42,526 nucleotides of DNA from Desertihabitans aurantiacus (GCF_003344635.1 NZ_QPKK01000005.1:1-42526); one strand, 5' to 3'; numbered from the stretch's first letter, positions 1 to 8,066 are shown. Notes: generated by a model from the sequence alone, not told the origin. A program made the numbers and translations.

Positions 1-150
1 GTCGAGGCCGGCGCCCGGCAGGTCGAGGGCCGCCACGGCGTAGCCCTCCCGGGCCAGCCGCAGGGCGATGGCGCGGCCCAGCCCGCCGCCGGCGCCCGTC
101 ACCACCGCGCTCCGCTCGGTGCCCGCAGGCGCCCCGCTCGTCCTCGTCAT
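1..150 (-). CDS. Short-chain dehydrogenase, N-terminal part (cut by window edge)
   Basis: Only the first 50 codons are in the window. They show a Rossmann nucleotide-binding start with the SDR glycine motif TGAGGGLG about 17 residues in, followed by a beta-strand ending in an acidic residue (AALD), which often favours NAD over NADP. The ATG at 148-150 is preceded on the minus strand by a strong CAGGAGGAGG ribosome site. It is transcribed away from the enolase-family gene at 522 and shares the 371-bp gap holding two LacI-like operators, so both are probably sugar-acid catabolic genes under one control. The substrate cannot be told from this fragment. Confidence 0.85.
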   Translation of the reverse strand, partial: MTRTSGAPAGTERSAVVTGAGGGLGRAIALRLAREGYAVAALDLPGAGLD

Positions 151-178
151 CGAGTCCTCCTCCTGTGGTCAACGCTGA

Positions 179-192
179 TGTTAGCGCTATCG
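179..192. promoter_or_regulatory. LacI-family-like operator, copy 1
   Basis: TGTTAGCGCTATCG contains the 8-bp palindrome TAGCGCTA at 182-189 and matches 12 of 14 bases of the symmetric form TGTTAGCGCTAACA, typical of actinobacterial LacI-family operators. It lies 29 bp upstream of the start of the minus-strand SDR. The cognate regulator is not in the window. Confidence 0.5.
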
Positions 193-289
193 GCGAGGCA
201 GGGCGAGAGTGGCGTCAGCACGGAACTGGGAGGAGGTGGAGTCGGCTCGACGTCGGAGTGTTGGTGGCACGGTGTTGGGCAGCGACCGG

Positions 290-303
290 GTTTAGCGCTA
301 GCA
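290..303. promoter_or_regulatory. LacI-family-like operator, copy 2
   Basis: A second TAGCGCTA palindrome (293-300) lies 111 bp from the first in the same divergent gap. Its flanks fit the symmetric consensus less well (11 of 14). Two sites about 11 helical turns apart would suit a tetrameric repressor forming a loop; that is inference. The rest of the gap (304-521) holds nothing I recognise. Confidence 0.45.
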
Positions 304-521
304 TCTCGCCGCCGGCGGCGTGCTCACCTGCGCCCGGGGACGGGTCGGCGATACCGTCATCACGCCGGCCACAGCTGAACGGTCCGATGGCGCACGTCGC
401 CGTCCGCTGGTCGGTCCAGCGCGGGCCCGCCCCGGTCCCGCGCACCCAGGGAAGGGCGGGTCATGGGAACCAACGACGAGGCCGGGTGGTCCACCGAGGT
501 CGTCGGGTCGGAGCGGCGGCG

Positions 522-1685
522 GTGAAGGTCACCGGGTACCGCTCGCTGACCACCGTCCACGACTGGGGACGGCCGATCGGCGACGTCAACGGCGTGGTCG
601 AGAGCGGCCGGACCGACGTCCCGCTGCTGCTGGTCGAGACCGACGCGGGCATCACCGGGGTCGGCCTGGGCGCCCACCCGGGGGTCGAGGACGTCTTCGA
701 GGCCGTGCTGGGGCGGGACCCCCGGTCGGTCACGGCGATCTACGACGCCATGCTCGACCGCGCCTTCAAGGTCGGCCACGCCGCGAGCTTCGGCGCGATC
801 GGCGCCCTCGACACCGCGCTCTGGGACATCAAGGCCAAGGCGGCCGGCGAGCCGCTGTGGCGGTTGCTCGGTGCGGCCGACCGGGTGGTGCCGGCCTACG
901 CCTCCGGTCTGGACACCGGCCTGGACGAGGAGGAGCTGCACGCCCTCTACCGGCGCTTCGCCGAGCGCGGCTTCACCGCCGCCAAGCTCAAGGGCGGTCT
1001 CAGCCTCTCCCGCGACCTCGACCGGTTCGCGGTGGTCTGCGACGCGCTGTCGCCGGCGCTGGCACCCGACGAGCAGCCGGTGCTGATGCTCGACGTCAAC
1101 GAGTCCTGGCACCCCAGCCACGCCCTGCGCTACCTCGCCCGGCTGGAGGAGCAGGTCGACCTCAGCTGGGTCGAGGAGCCGGTGCGGCGCTGGGACGTCG
1201 AGGGCCACCGCCGGGTGCGCGACGGCTGCCGGGCCGCGGTCGCGAGCGGGGAGAACCTCACCGGCCTGGAGCGGTTCGAACCCCTGCTGCGGGCCGACGC
1301 CGTCGACGTCGTGCAGACCGGTTCGGTGTGGGGCATCACCCACTTCCTCCGGGTGGCGGCGCTGGCCCACGGGCTGGGTCTGCCGGTCAGCCCGGTCGCC
1401 TACGACACCAACCCGCTCGCGCACGCGGCCGCCGCGGTGCCCAACCACCTCGTCCTGGAGGTGCAGGACCTCGGGCTGCCCTTCGGGCTGCAGGTCGACC
1501 ACGAGCTGCAGGACGGCTCGGTGGTCCTCGGCGACCGCCCTGGTCTCGGGCTGGAGGTGGACGTGGAGGCCATCACCGCCGGAGGCGGCGACGGGTCGTG
1601 GGGCAGCGTGGCCGGACCCCACACGCGGCCGACCGACGCCGGGCGACGGCTCCGGCTGGACGACCGGCGCGGCACCCATGCCTGA
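522..1685 (+). CDS. Enolase-superfamily (mandelate racemase/muconate lactonizing) sugar-acid dehydratase
   Basis: A 387-residue enolase-superfamily protein, the usual length for acid-sugar dehydratases. Visible landmarks are the SFGAIGALDTALWDIKAK capping/barrel junction, a KLK catalytic lysine motif (AAKLKGG), and metal ligands in MLDVNES, WVEEP and SGEN. The stretch that normally carries the catalytic His (VxPH) reads SPVAYDTNP, so the His-Asp dyad of the mandelate racemase subgroup looks missing. The frame stays open back to 165, but homology begins at GTG 522 with GGAG at 510-513, so I start there. The gene probably dehydrates a sugar acid related to the fuconate pathway next door. The exact substrate is unknown. 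Confidence 0.8.
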   Translation: MKVTGYRSLTTVHDWGRPIGDVNGVVESGRTDVPLLLVETDAGITGVGLGAHPGVEDVFEAVLGRDPRSVTAIYDAMLDRAFKVGHAASFGAIGALDTALWDIKAKAAGEPLWRLLGAADRVVPAYASGLDTGLDEEELHALYRRFAERGFTAAKLKGGLSLSRDLDRFAVVCDALSPALAPDEQPVLMLDVNESWHPSHALRYLARLEEQVDLSWVEEPVRRWDVEGHRRVRDGCRAAVASGENLTGLERFEPLLRADAVDVVQTGSVWGITHFLRVAALAHGLGLPVSPVAYDTNPLAHAAAAVPNHLVLEVQDLGLPFGLQVDHELQDGSVVLGDRPGLGLEVDVEAITAGGGDGSWGSVAGPHTRPTDAGRRLRLDDRRGTHA

Positions 1686-1694
1686 GGCGGCGGC

Positions 1695-2402
1695 TCAGCC
1701 CGGGTCGGACAGCGCGTCCGGCAGCAGCCCCTCCACGCCGTACAGGTGCACCTCCATCCAGCTGCGCGCCCGGCGGGGGGAGTGATCGGTGCAGGCGGCC
1801 AGGATCGCCTCGTGCTCGCGGTGGGTGTCGTGCAGCCGCGGGGAGTTGAACAGCGCCTGCCACCGGCTGGCCAGCGTGGGGGCGGACATCGCGTCGATGA
1901 GGGCCGCCAGCACCGGGTTCTCCGCCGCCTCGGCGATCAGCCGGTGCAGCTCCAGGTCGGCCTGCATCGCCCGCTCGTGGTCGACCTGGTCGGCGAAGAT
2001 CGCCGCGTGCGCGTCGTCGAGGATGGCCCGTCCGCGTGCGGCGTGCTCGGCGGTGAAGCGCACCGCCGCCCGCTGCACCGACTCCACCTCCAGCGCCCGC
2101 CGCACGCTGTGGGCGTGCTCGGCCCCGTCCCCGGCCTGCAGCCGCACCCAGAACCCCAGCCCGCCGAGCAGCCGGTCCGGCGCCAGGCTGGTCACGTACG
2201 TGCCGGCACCCTGCCGGGTCTGCAGCACCCCCAGCGCCGAGAGCGCCCGCACCGCCTCGCGCAGCGACCCGCGCGAGACCTGCAGCTCCTCGGCCAGGTC
2301 CTTCTCCACCGGCAGCCGGTCGCCGGGCCGCAGCCGGCCGGAGGCGATCATCTCCTGCACCGCGTGCAGGACCACGTCGGTCTGGGAACGCTGGTCACTC
2401 AT
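1695..2402 (-). CDS. GntR-family regulator, FadR/FCD subfamily
   Basis: A 235-residue regulator. It has an N-terminal winged helix (LAEELQVSRGSLREAVRAL, residues about 35-55, then a wing ending GAGTYVT) followed by an all-helical FCD ligand domain with His residues that often bind a metal and a carboxylic acid effector. It converges on the enolase gene (9-bp gap) and diverges from L-fuconate dehydratase, so it most likely represses the fucose operon and itself. A -10-like CACACT (minus strand, 2410-2415) lies 7 bp before the ATG, suggesting a leaderless mRNA. The effector, perhaps fuconate or a keto-deoxy acid, is inferred from context. Confidence 0.88.
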   Translation of the reverse strand: MSDQRSQTDVVLHAVQEMIASGRLRPGDRLPVEKDLAEELQVSRGSLREAVRALSALGVLQTRQGAGTYVTSLAPDRLLGGLGFWVRLQAGDGAEHAHSVRRALEVESVQRAAVRFTAEHAARGRAILDDAHAAIFADQVDHERAMQADLELHRLIAEAAENPVLAALIDAMSAPTLASRWQALFNSPRLHDTHREHEAILAACTDHSPRRARSWMEVHLYGVEGLLPDALSDPG

Positions 2403-2417
2403 GGGAGTCAGTGTGGA

Positions 2418-2427
2418 GGATTCATCC
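2418..2427. promoter_or_regulatory. Candidate GntR operator between regulator and fuconate dehydratase
   Basis: GGATTCATCC is an inverted repeat (GGAT-TC-ATCC) in the 89-bp divergent gap. It lies beside the regulator's putative -10 and just upstream of TACTAG/TAGAGT sequences that could serve as the operon's -10. It is the only clear dyad in the gap, but it is short. Confidence 0.3.
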
Positions 2428-2491
2428 GATCTTTACTAGAGTCCGAGCGGCGGGTCGCCCAGACCACCGCACGCCGAGCACGAGGAGCACC

Positions 2492-3799
2492 ATGTCGACG
2501 ATCACGGGGGTCGAAGTCAGCGACCTGAGGTTCCCCACCTCCCTGGACGCCGCGGGATCGGACGCGATGAACGTCGACGCCGACTACTCCGCGGCCTACC
2601 TGCGCATCGTCACCGACGGGCCGCTGTACGGCTGTGGCTTCACCTTCACCATCGGCCGCGGCAACGAGGTGGTCTGCGCCGCGATCCGGGCCTGGGCCGA
2701 CCGGCTGGTGGGCCGGGACGCCGACACGCTCGACCCGACCGCGCTCTACCGCGAGCTCAAGACCGACTCCCAGCTGCGCTGGCTCGGCCCGGAGAAGGGG
2801 GCGGTGCACCTGGCGATGGCGGCGGTGATGAACGCGGTGTGGGACCTCGCCGCGCGCCGGGCCGGCGTCCCGCTGTGGCGACTGCTGGCGCGGATGACGC
2901 CGGAGGAGCTGGTCGAGGTGGCCGACCTGCAGTATCTGTCCGACGTCCTCACCGCCGAGGAGGCGCTGGAGCTGCTGCGCCGCCAGGAGCCGACCCGCCA
3001 GCAGCGGATCGCCGAGCTGGAGCGCACCGGCTACCCCTGCTACACCACCTCGGCGGGCTGGCTGGGCTACTCCGAGGAGAAGCTGCGCCGGCTGGCCCAG
3101 GAGGCCGTCGACCAGGGCTACACCCACATCAAGCTCAAGGTCGGGCGCGACCTGGCCGAGGACAAGCGCCGACTGGCCATCGCGCGGGAGGTGCTCGGGC
3201 CCGAGGGTCACCTGATGATCGACGCCAACCAGGTGTGGGACGTCGGCCAGGCGGTCGAGTGGGTGCGGGCGCTGTCGGAGTTCGACCTGCACTGGATCGA
3301 GGAGCCCACCAGCCCCGACGACGTCCTCGGCCACGCCGCCATCCGCCGGCAGGTGGCCCCGGTCGGCGTCGCCACCGGCGAGCACGGCATGAACCGGGTG
3401 CTGTTCAAGCAGCTGCTGCAGGCGGAGGCGATCGACTTCTGCCAGATCGATGCGTGCCGGCTGGCCAGCGTCAACGAGATCGTCGCGGTGCTGCTGATGG
3501 CGGCCAAGTTCGGTGTGCCGGTCTGCCCGCACGCGGGCGGGGTCGGGCTGTGCGAGCTGGTGCAGCACCTGTCGATCGTCGACTACGTGGCCGTCTCGGG
3601 CGACCTGACCAACCGGGTCACCGAGTTCGTCGACCACCTGCACGAGCACTTCGTCGACCCCTGCGTGGTGCGCGACGGCGCCTACGTGCTGCCGAGCCAG
3701 CCGGGCTACTCCGCCGAGATCCGCACCGAGACGCTGGCCAGCCACTCCTTCCCCGACGGCAGCTACTGGCGCGAGCGGGCCGCCCAGGACAGCCGGTGA
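2492..3799 (+). CDS. L-fuconate dehydratase (ENOSF1/FucD type)
   Basis: A 435-residue enolase-superfamily enzyme of the size and pattern of L-fuconate dehydratases: catalytic lysines in HIKLKVG, metal ligands in MIDANQVWD, WIEEPTSPDD and ATGEHG, and the His-bearing VCPHAGGVGLCELVQHL segment. It converts L-fuconate to 2-keto-3-deoxy-L-fuconate. ATG 2492 is preceded by GAGGAG at 2483-2488; the open frame continues upstream to 2411 without homology. It heads a five-gene plus-strand operon and its stop overlaps the next GTG start by 4 bp. Assignment to fuconate rather than another acid sugar is well supported by the length, the motifs and the four pathway partners behind it. Confidence 0.92.
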   Translation: MSTITGVEVSDLRFPTSLDAAGSDAMNVDADYSAAYLRIVTDGPLYGCGFTFTIGRGNEVVCAAIRAWADRLVGRDADTLDPTALYRELKTDSQLRWLGPEKGAVHLAMAAVMNAVWDLAARRAGVPLWRLLARMTPEELVEVADLQYLSDVLTAEEALELLRRQEPTRQQRIAELERTGYPCYTTSAGWLGYSEEKLRRLAQEAVDQGYTHIKLKVGRDLAEDKRRLAIAREVLGPEGHLMIDANQVWDVGQAVEWVRALSEFDLHWIEEPTSPDDVLGHAAIRRQVAPVGVATGEHGMNRVLFKQLLQAEAIDFCQIDACRLASVNEIVAVLLMAAKFGVPVCPHAGGVGLCELVQHLSIVDYVAVSGDLTNRVTEFVDHLHEHFVDPCVVRDGAYVLPSQPGYSAEIRTETLASHSFPDGSYWRERAAQDSR

Positions 3800-4662
3800 G
3801 CACCGTGCCCGCCGCCGAGCCGGTCACCGACACCCACCTGCACCTGTGGGACGTCGACCGGCTCGACCACCCATGGCTGCGCGGGCTGCCCCGGCTGGAC
3901 CGGACCCACGACGTGACCGAGGCGGCTCCGGCCGTCCCGGCGACCCGGTCGATCATGATGCAGGCCGACTGCCGACCCGACCAGGCCCTGGACGAGGTCG
4001 CCTGGGTCGAGGAGCAGACCGAGCTCGGACGCGGTCTGGGGATCGACCTCGTCGGCATGGTCGCCTACGCCCCGCTGGAGGACGCCGGTCTGGCGCGCCA
4101 CCTCGACGCCCTGGCCGAGCGTCCGCTCGTGGTCGGCATCCGACGTCCGCTGCAGGGACAGCCGCCGTCCCTGCTGCGCTCGGAGGAGCTGCTCGGCGGG
4201 CTCCGGCTGCTCGGAGAGCGCGGGCTGGCGTTCGACGTCTGCATCACCGCCGACCAGCTGCCGGCGGCCACCGAGCTGGTCCGGGCCGCCCCCGGCACCA
4301 CCGTGGTGCTCGACCACCTCGGCAAGCCGCCGCTGCGGGCCCCCGAACGGGTCCGGCAGTGGCTGGAGGACCTGCGGCGGCTGGCCGAGCTGCCGCAGGT
4401 GGTGTGCAAGCTGTCCGGGCTGGGCGCCGAGCTCGACCCGGGACGTCCGGCGGACGAGCAGGTGCCCTGGTACCTGCAGCAGGCGCTGGAGCTGTTCGGC
4501 GCCGAGCGGTGCCTGGTCGGCTCGGACTGGCCGGTCTCGGCCGCGATCAGCTGGGACCGGTGGCTGCAGCTCGTCGGCGACGCGTTGACCGGGGCGTCGC
4601 CGCAGGAGAGGACCGCGGTGCTGACCGGCACCGCGGCACGCGTCTACCGGTGGGAGCGTTGA
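3796..4662 (+). CDS. Amidohydrolase, probable L-fucono-1,5-lactonase
   Basis: A 288-residue TIM-barrel amidohydrolase of the amidohydrolase-2 / lactonase group. It shows DTHLHLWD (HxH metal motif, residues about 12-19), HLGKPP on a mid-barrel strand, and a terminal GSDWPV aspartate, the pattern of the fuconolactone hydrolases of the non-phosphorylated fucose pathway. GTG 3796 overlaps the previous stop (GTGA), implying translational coupling. In this operon it should open the lactone made by the aldo/keto reductase. It could act on related aldonolactones such as galactono-lactone. Confidence 0.88.
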   Translation: MSTVPAAEPVTDTHLHLWDVDRLDHPWLRGLPRLDRTHDVTEAAPAVPATRSIMMQADCRPDQALDEVAWVEEQTELGRGLGIDLVGMVAYAPLEDAGLARHLDALAERPLVVGIRRPLQGQPPSLLRSEELLGGLRLLGERGLAFDVCITADQLPAATELVRAAPGTTVVLDHLGKPPLRAPERVRQWLEDLRRLAELPQVVCKLSGLGAELDPGRPADEQVPWYLQQALELFGAERCLVGSDWPVSAAISWDRWLQLVGDALTGASPQERTAVLTGTAARVYRWER

Positions 4663-4667
4663 CGACG

Positions 4668-5639
4668 ATGACGACACGACTGCAGTCCCGGGGGATCGCG
4701 CTGGGCCGGATCGGCCTCGGCACCGCCCCGTTCGGCAACCTCTACCGCGAGGTCGGCGACGACGTGGCCGCCGAGGCGGTCGTCACCGCCTTCGAGGGCG
4801 GCATCCGCTACTTCGACACCGCCCCGCACTACGGGCTCGGGCTGTCCGAGCGCCGGCTCGGCCGGGCGCTGCAGCAGCTGCCACGGGACGAGGTCGTCGT
4901 CTCCAGCAAGGTGGGACGGCTGCTGCGGCCCAACCCGGACGCCCGCGGGCGCGACAGCGACCTGTTCGAGGTGCCGGACGACCTGGTCCGGGTCTGGGAC
5001 TTCAGTGCCGCTGGCGTGCGCCGCAGCGTGGAGGAGTCGCTGGAGCGGATGGGGCTGGACCGGATCGACATCGTCTACCTGCACGACTGCGACGACCACC
5101 TCGAGCAGGCGCTGACCGAGGGCGGGCCCGAGCTGTCGCGGATGCGCGACGAGGGGCTGGTCCGGGCCTGGGGCGCCGGCATGAACCAGGCGCCCGCGCT
5201 GGCCCGGATCGCCCGGGAGACCGACGCCGACGTGATGATGATGGCCGGGCGGCACACCCTGCTGCGCCAGGAGGGCGACGAGCTGTTCGAGGCCTGCGAC
5301 GAGACCGGGGTCACCGTGGTCGCGGTCGGGGTCTTCAACTCCGGCGTGCTGGCCGTGGAGGAGCCCGGCCCGGACACCCACTTCGACTACGCCCCCGTGA
5401 CGCCGGACGTCCTCGAGCGGGCCCGCGCGATCGCGGCGGTCTGCCGCGAGTACGGGACCACGCTGCCGGCGGCCGCGATCGCCTTCCCGCTCCGCGAGCG
5501 CTGGGTGACCGCGGTGGCGCTCGGGGTGGAGGACGCCGGGCAGGTGCGGGACAACCTCGCGCTGGCCGCGCAGGACGTCCCGGAGGCGCTGTTCGAGGAG
5601 CTGGACGCGCGCGGCTTGGTGGCCGGGTCCCGACGATGA
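4668..5639 (+). CDS. Aldo/keto reductase, probable L-fucose (D-threo-aldose) 1-dehydrogenase
   Basis: A 323-residue aldo/keto reductase. The catalytic tetrad is visible as Asp and Tyr in FDTAPHYGLGLSE, Lys in VVSSKVGR and His in YLHDCD. The sequence resembles D-threo-aldose 1-dehydrogenases and pyridoxal 4-dehydrogenases, which oxidise L-fucose to the lactone with NAD(P). ATG 4668 lies 5 bp after the previous stop, with GGGAG at 4652-4656 as a distant ribosome site. It supplies the first oxidation of the pathway. The cofactor preference cannot be read with confidence. Confidence 0.88.
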   Translation: MTTRLQSRGIALGRIGLGTAPFGNLYREVGDDVAAEAVVTAFEGGIRYFDTAPHYGLGLSERRLGRALQQLPRDEVVVSSKVGRLLRPNPDARGRDSDLFEVPDDLVRVWDFSAAGVRRSVEESLERMGLDRIDIVYLHDCDDHLEQALTEGGPELSRMRDEGLVRAWGAGMNQAPALARIARETDADVMMMAGRHTLLRQEGDELFEACDETGVTVVAVGVFNSGVLAVEEPGPDTHFDYAPVTPDVLERARAIAAVCREYGTTLPAAAIAFPLRERWVTAVALGVEDAGQVRDNLALAAQDVPEALFEELDARGLVAGSRR

Positions 5640-5673
5640 GCTGGGACGACGAGAACGACGGAGGAGAGCGACG

Positions 5674-6519
5674 ATGAGGTTGATGCGGATCGGGGCACCG
5701 GGCCAGGAGCGCCCGGTGGTCGAGCTGGACGGGCAGCACTACGACGCCAGCGGGGTGGTGGCCGACTACGGCCTCGACTTCTGGGCCGACGGCCCGGCCC
5801 GGCTGGCCGAGGCGGCCCGCGCCGGCACCCTGCCCGTCACCAGCGTCGAGGGCGAGCGGGTCGGGGCGGCGCTGCCCCGCGGCGGCGCGCTGATCTGCAT
5901 CGGCATGAACTACGCCGCGCACGCCGCCGAGAGCGGATCCGCGCCGCCGGAGCGTCCGATCATCTTCCTCAAGAGCCCCGCCACCCTGGCCGGACCCGAC
6001 GACGAGGTGACCATCCCGCGCGGCTCCACCAAGACCGACTGGGAGGTCGAGCTCGGCGTGGTCATCGGTCGCGAGGCGGCGAACCTGGGCCCCGAGGACG
6101 ACGCGCTGGCCCACGTCGCCGGTTACGTGCTGGCCAACGACCTGTCCGAGCGCACCTTCCAGATCGAGGAGAGCGGCGGGCAGTGGAGCAAGGGCAAGTG
6201 CTGCCGCGGGTTCCTCCCGCTCGGGCCCTGGGTGGCCACCGCGGACGAGATCGATCCGGCCGGGCTGCGGCTGCGCAGCTGGGTCAACGGCGAGCCGCGC
6301 CAGGACTCCAGCACCGCCGACATGGTCTTCTCCGTCGCCGACCTGGTCCGTGACCTGAGCCGTTACATGACGCTCGAGCCGGGCGACCTCATCCTCACCG
6401 GCACCCCGGAGGGGGTCGCGCTGTCCGGGCGGTTCCCCTACCTGGGCGCGGGTGACGTGGTGGAGCTGGAGATCGACGGCCTCGGACGCCAGCGCCAGAC
6501 CTACCGGAGCGGGGAGTGA
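5674..6519 (+). CDS. Fumarylacetoacetase-family hydrolase, probable 2,4-diketo-3-deoxy-L-fuconate hydrolase
   Basis: A 281-residue FAH-family protein. The core has the metal-binding acids in DWEVELGVVIGR and NDLSER, the GxNY segment (CIGMNYAAHA) and the C-terminal LTGTPEGV loop. The family cleaves C-C bonds of diketo acids; the fucose-pathway member splits 2,4-diketo-3-deoxy-L-fuconate into pyruvate and L-lactate. A strong GGAGGAGAG ribosome site (5660-5668) precedes ATG 5674. The closing position in the operon, just before the SDR that makes its substrate, fits this role. Confidence 0.88.
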   Translation: MRLMRIGAPGQERPVVELDGQHYDASGVVADYGLDFWADGPARLAEAARAGTLPVTSVEGERVGAALPRGGALICIGMNYAAHAAESGSAPPERPIIFLKSPATLAGPDDEVTIPRGSTKTDWEVELGVVIGREAANLGPEDDALAHVAGYVLANDLSERTFQIEESGGQWSKGKCCRGFLPLGPWVATADEIDPAGLRLRSWVNGEPRQDSSTADMVFSVADLVRDLSRYMTLEPGDLILTGTPEGVALSGRFPYLGAGDVVELEIDGLGRQRQTYRSGE

Positions 6520-7265
6520 GCGTGGCAGCCGAGTTCGAGGGTCTGGTCGCCGTCGTCACCGGCGGCGCGTCCGGGATCGGGGCGCGGACGGCCGAGGTGC
6601 TCGCCGAGCGCGGGGCCAGCGTCGCCGTGCTCGACCTGCAGCCATCGGAGAGGTTCACCTCGCACCGGGTCGACGTCACCGACACCGCGTCGGTGGAGGC
6701 GGCGGTGGCGGCGGTGGTCGCCGAGCACGGACGTCTGGACGTCGTCGTCAACAACGCCGGCATCGGCGCCCAGGGCGACGTCACCGGCAACGACGACGCC
6801 GAGTGGCACCGGGTGCTCGACGTCAACGTCGTCGGCATGGTGCGGGTGGCCCGGGCGGCGCTGCCGCACCTGCGCCGCTCGCCGTCGGCGGCGATCGTCA
6901 ACACCTCCTCGATCGCGGCGACCGCCGGGCTGCCGCAGCGGGCGCTGTACTCGGCGAGCAAGGGCGCGGTCTCCGCGCTCACCCGGGCGATGGCCGCCGA
7001 CCACCTGCGCGAGGGGATCCGGGTGAACTGCGTCAACCCGGGCACCGCCGACACGCCGTGGATCGGCCGTCTGCTGGAGCGCGCCGACGACCCGGCCGCC
7101 GAGCGCGCCGCGCTGGAGGCCCGCCAGCCGCACGGCCGGCTGGTCAGCGCCGACGAGGTCGCCCTGGCGATCGCCTACCTGGCGAGCCCGCTGAGCGGTT
7201 CCACCTCCGGCGTCGAGCTCGCCGTCGACGGCGGCATGCAGGGGCTGCGGCTGCGCCCGCTCTGA
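6516..7265 (+). CDS. SDR oxidoreductase, probable 2-keto-3-deoxy-L-fuconate dehydrogenase
   Basis: A 249-residue classical SDR: TGGASGIG nucleotide motif, NNAG, catalytic Ser in NTSSIA, YSASK with Tyr and Lys, and a C-terminal DGGM. An acidic residue after beta-2 (VLDLQ) points to NAD. In the non-phosphorylating fucose pathway an SDR of this kind oxidises 2-keto-3-deoxy-L-fuconate at C4, giving the substrate of the preceding hydrolase. GTG 6516 overlaps the upstream stop by 4 bp (GTGA); GTG 6522 is an alternative. It is the last gene before a strong terminator hairpin. Confidence 0.87.
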   Translation: MSVAAEFEGLVAVVTGGASGIGARTAEVLAERGASVAVLDLQPSERFTSHRVDVTDTASVEAAVAAVVAEHGRLDVVVNNAGIGAQGDVTGNDDAEWHRVLDVNVVGMVRVARAALPHLRRSPSAAIVNTSSIAATAGLPQRALYSASKGAVSALTRAMAADHLREGIRVNCVNPGTADTPWIGRLLERADDPAAERAALEARQPHGRLVSADEVALAIAYLASPLSGSTSGVELAVDGGMQGLRLRPL

Positions 7266-7269
7266 TGCG

Positions 7270-7301
7270 GGTGACCCGGGCGGTGAGCCCGCCCGGGCAC
7301 C
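7270..7301. terminator. Bidirectional terminator hairpin closing the fucose operon
   Basis: A perfect 9-bp stem, CCCGGGCGG (7275-7283) with CCGCCCGGG (7289-7297), has a 5-nt loop. It is extended by GGTG (7270-7273) pairing with CACC (7298-7301) across a bulged A. It lies between two convergent genes and lacks a T tract, as is usual in high-GC actinobacteria. Confidence 0.75.
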
Positions 7302-7310
7302 GCGTCCGGG

Positions 7311-7685
7311 TCAGCCGACGACGAGCAGCGAACCGGCGCTGGCGACGGCCAGCAGCCAGTAGGCGGCGGGGACGTGGAGGTTGTGCAGGACCCCCGCCCT
7401 CAGGTGCGTGACGAGTGCGCCGGAGAAGAACAGCACGAGGCCAGCCGCGGACACCAGCCCCAGCCGGGTGAGCAGCGGTACCTGCACTGCCACACCGACG
7501 AGCCCGGCCAGCAGCCCGGCGGCGCCGGCGGCCTTGAGAGCGCCGAGCAGCGGTAGCCAGGACGCCGGGACGCCGACCTCGGTGGCGTTGGCGACGACGA
7601 AGGCGGACCGACGCAGGTCGGCGACCGCGATGGCCGTGTTCGCGACGATCGTGACGAGGGTGATCACGAGGTAGACGAGGAGCAC
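7311..7685 (-). CDS. DoxX-like small membrane protein
   Basis: A 124-residue protein with four hydrophobic segments (about residues 3-22, 47-66, 71-90 and 105-122) and the pattern of DoxX-like family proteins, including a PxxWLPLLGALKAAGAAGLL helix. The GTG start at 7685 follows 20 bp after the ABM-like gene, so the two are probably one transcript. Function is unknown; DoxX relatives are often linked to redox stress. The divergent ECF sigma factor may control this pair. Confidence 0.75.
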   Translation of the reverse strand: MLLVYLVITLVTIVANTAIAVADLRRSAFVVANATEVGVPASWLPLLGALKAAGAAGLLAGLVGVAVQVPLLTRLGLVSAAGLVLFFSGALVTHLRAGVLHNLHVPAAYWLLAVASAGSLLVVG

Positions 7686-7705
7686 GATGTCGGCCCGGAC
7701 GGGGG

Positions 7706-8002
7706 TCAGCCCGCGTAGCGGCCGACGACGGTCCAGCGTTCGGCCACCGGCGGGGCCGCCGCCCAGCGACGGATGCCGTCCTGGAACACAGCGAACTCGG
7801 GCAGGGTGGGCAGCGGGTTCTCCACCCCGTCGGCGAGCTCGAGCAGTGTCAGGTAGGTGACGCCGTCGGCGAGCCGGCAGGAGGTGTAGCGGATGCCGGC
7901 GAGCTCCTCGCGGCGCAGGGCGGCGAAGAAGCCGGCGACGGCGGACTCGACCTCCGCCGCGTGCTCGGGGCGCACCTGGGTGCGGATCGTCATGATGATC
8001 AT
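7706..8002 (-). CDS. ABM-like dimeric alpha/beta-barrel protein
   Basis: A 98-residue protein with the compact ferredoxin-like layout of antibiotic-biosynthesis-monooxygenase (ABM) proteins: TIRTQVRPEHAAEVESAV helix, a central CRLADGVTYLTLLEL strand pair, and a C-terminal VVGRY strand. No cofactor motif is visible and ABM members differ widely in activity, so no substrate is offered. ATG 8002 has GGAG about 7 bp upstream; ATG 7993 is an alternative. It is divergent from an ECF sigma gene and followed by DoxX. Confidence 0.65.
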   Translation of the reverse strand: MIIMTIRTQVRPEHAAEVESAVAGFFAALRREELAGIRYTSCRLADGVTYLTLLELADGVENPLPTLPEFAVFQDGIRRWAAAPPVAERWTVVGRYAG

Positions 8003-8031
8003 CGGAGGGCTCCTGTGTCGTCGTGGGTCGG

Positions 8032-8058
8032 TGTCACACCGGCCCCTGCTGGGGGGTC
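8032..8058 (+). promoter_or_regulatory. Candidate ECF-type promoter of the sigma gene (TGTCACA-N16-GGTC)
   Basis: TGTCACA at 8032-8038 and GGTC at 8055-8058 are separated by exactly 16 bp. This is close to the TGTCACA/CGTC elements known for ECF41-group sigma factors. It reads toward the sigma gene at 8094, consistent with autoregulation. A mirror-image partner lies on the other strand. Confidence 0.45.
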
Positions 8059-8066
8059 ACCCCATC

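Noticed and set aside
165-521. In-frame N-terminal extension of the enolase-family gene
   Set aside because: It has no homology, crosses both LacI-like operators and reads as Arg/Gly-rich high-GC shadow sequence. The family start fits GTG 522.
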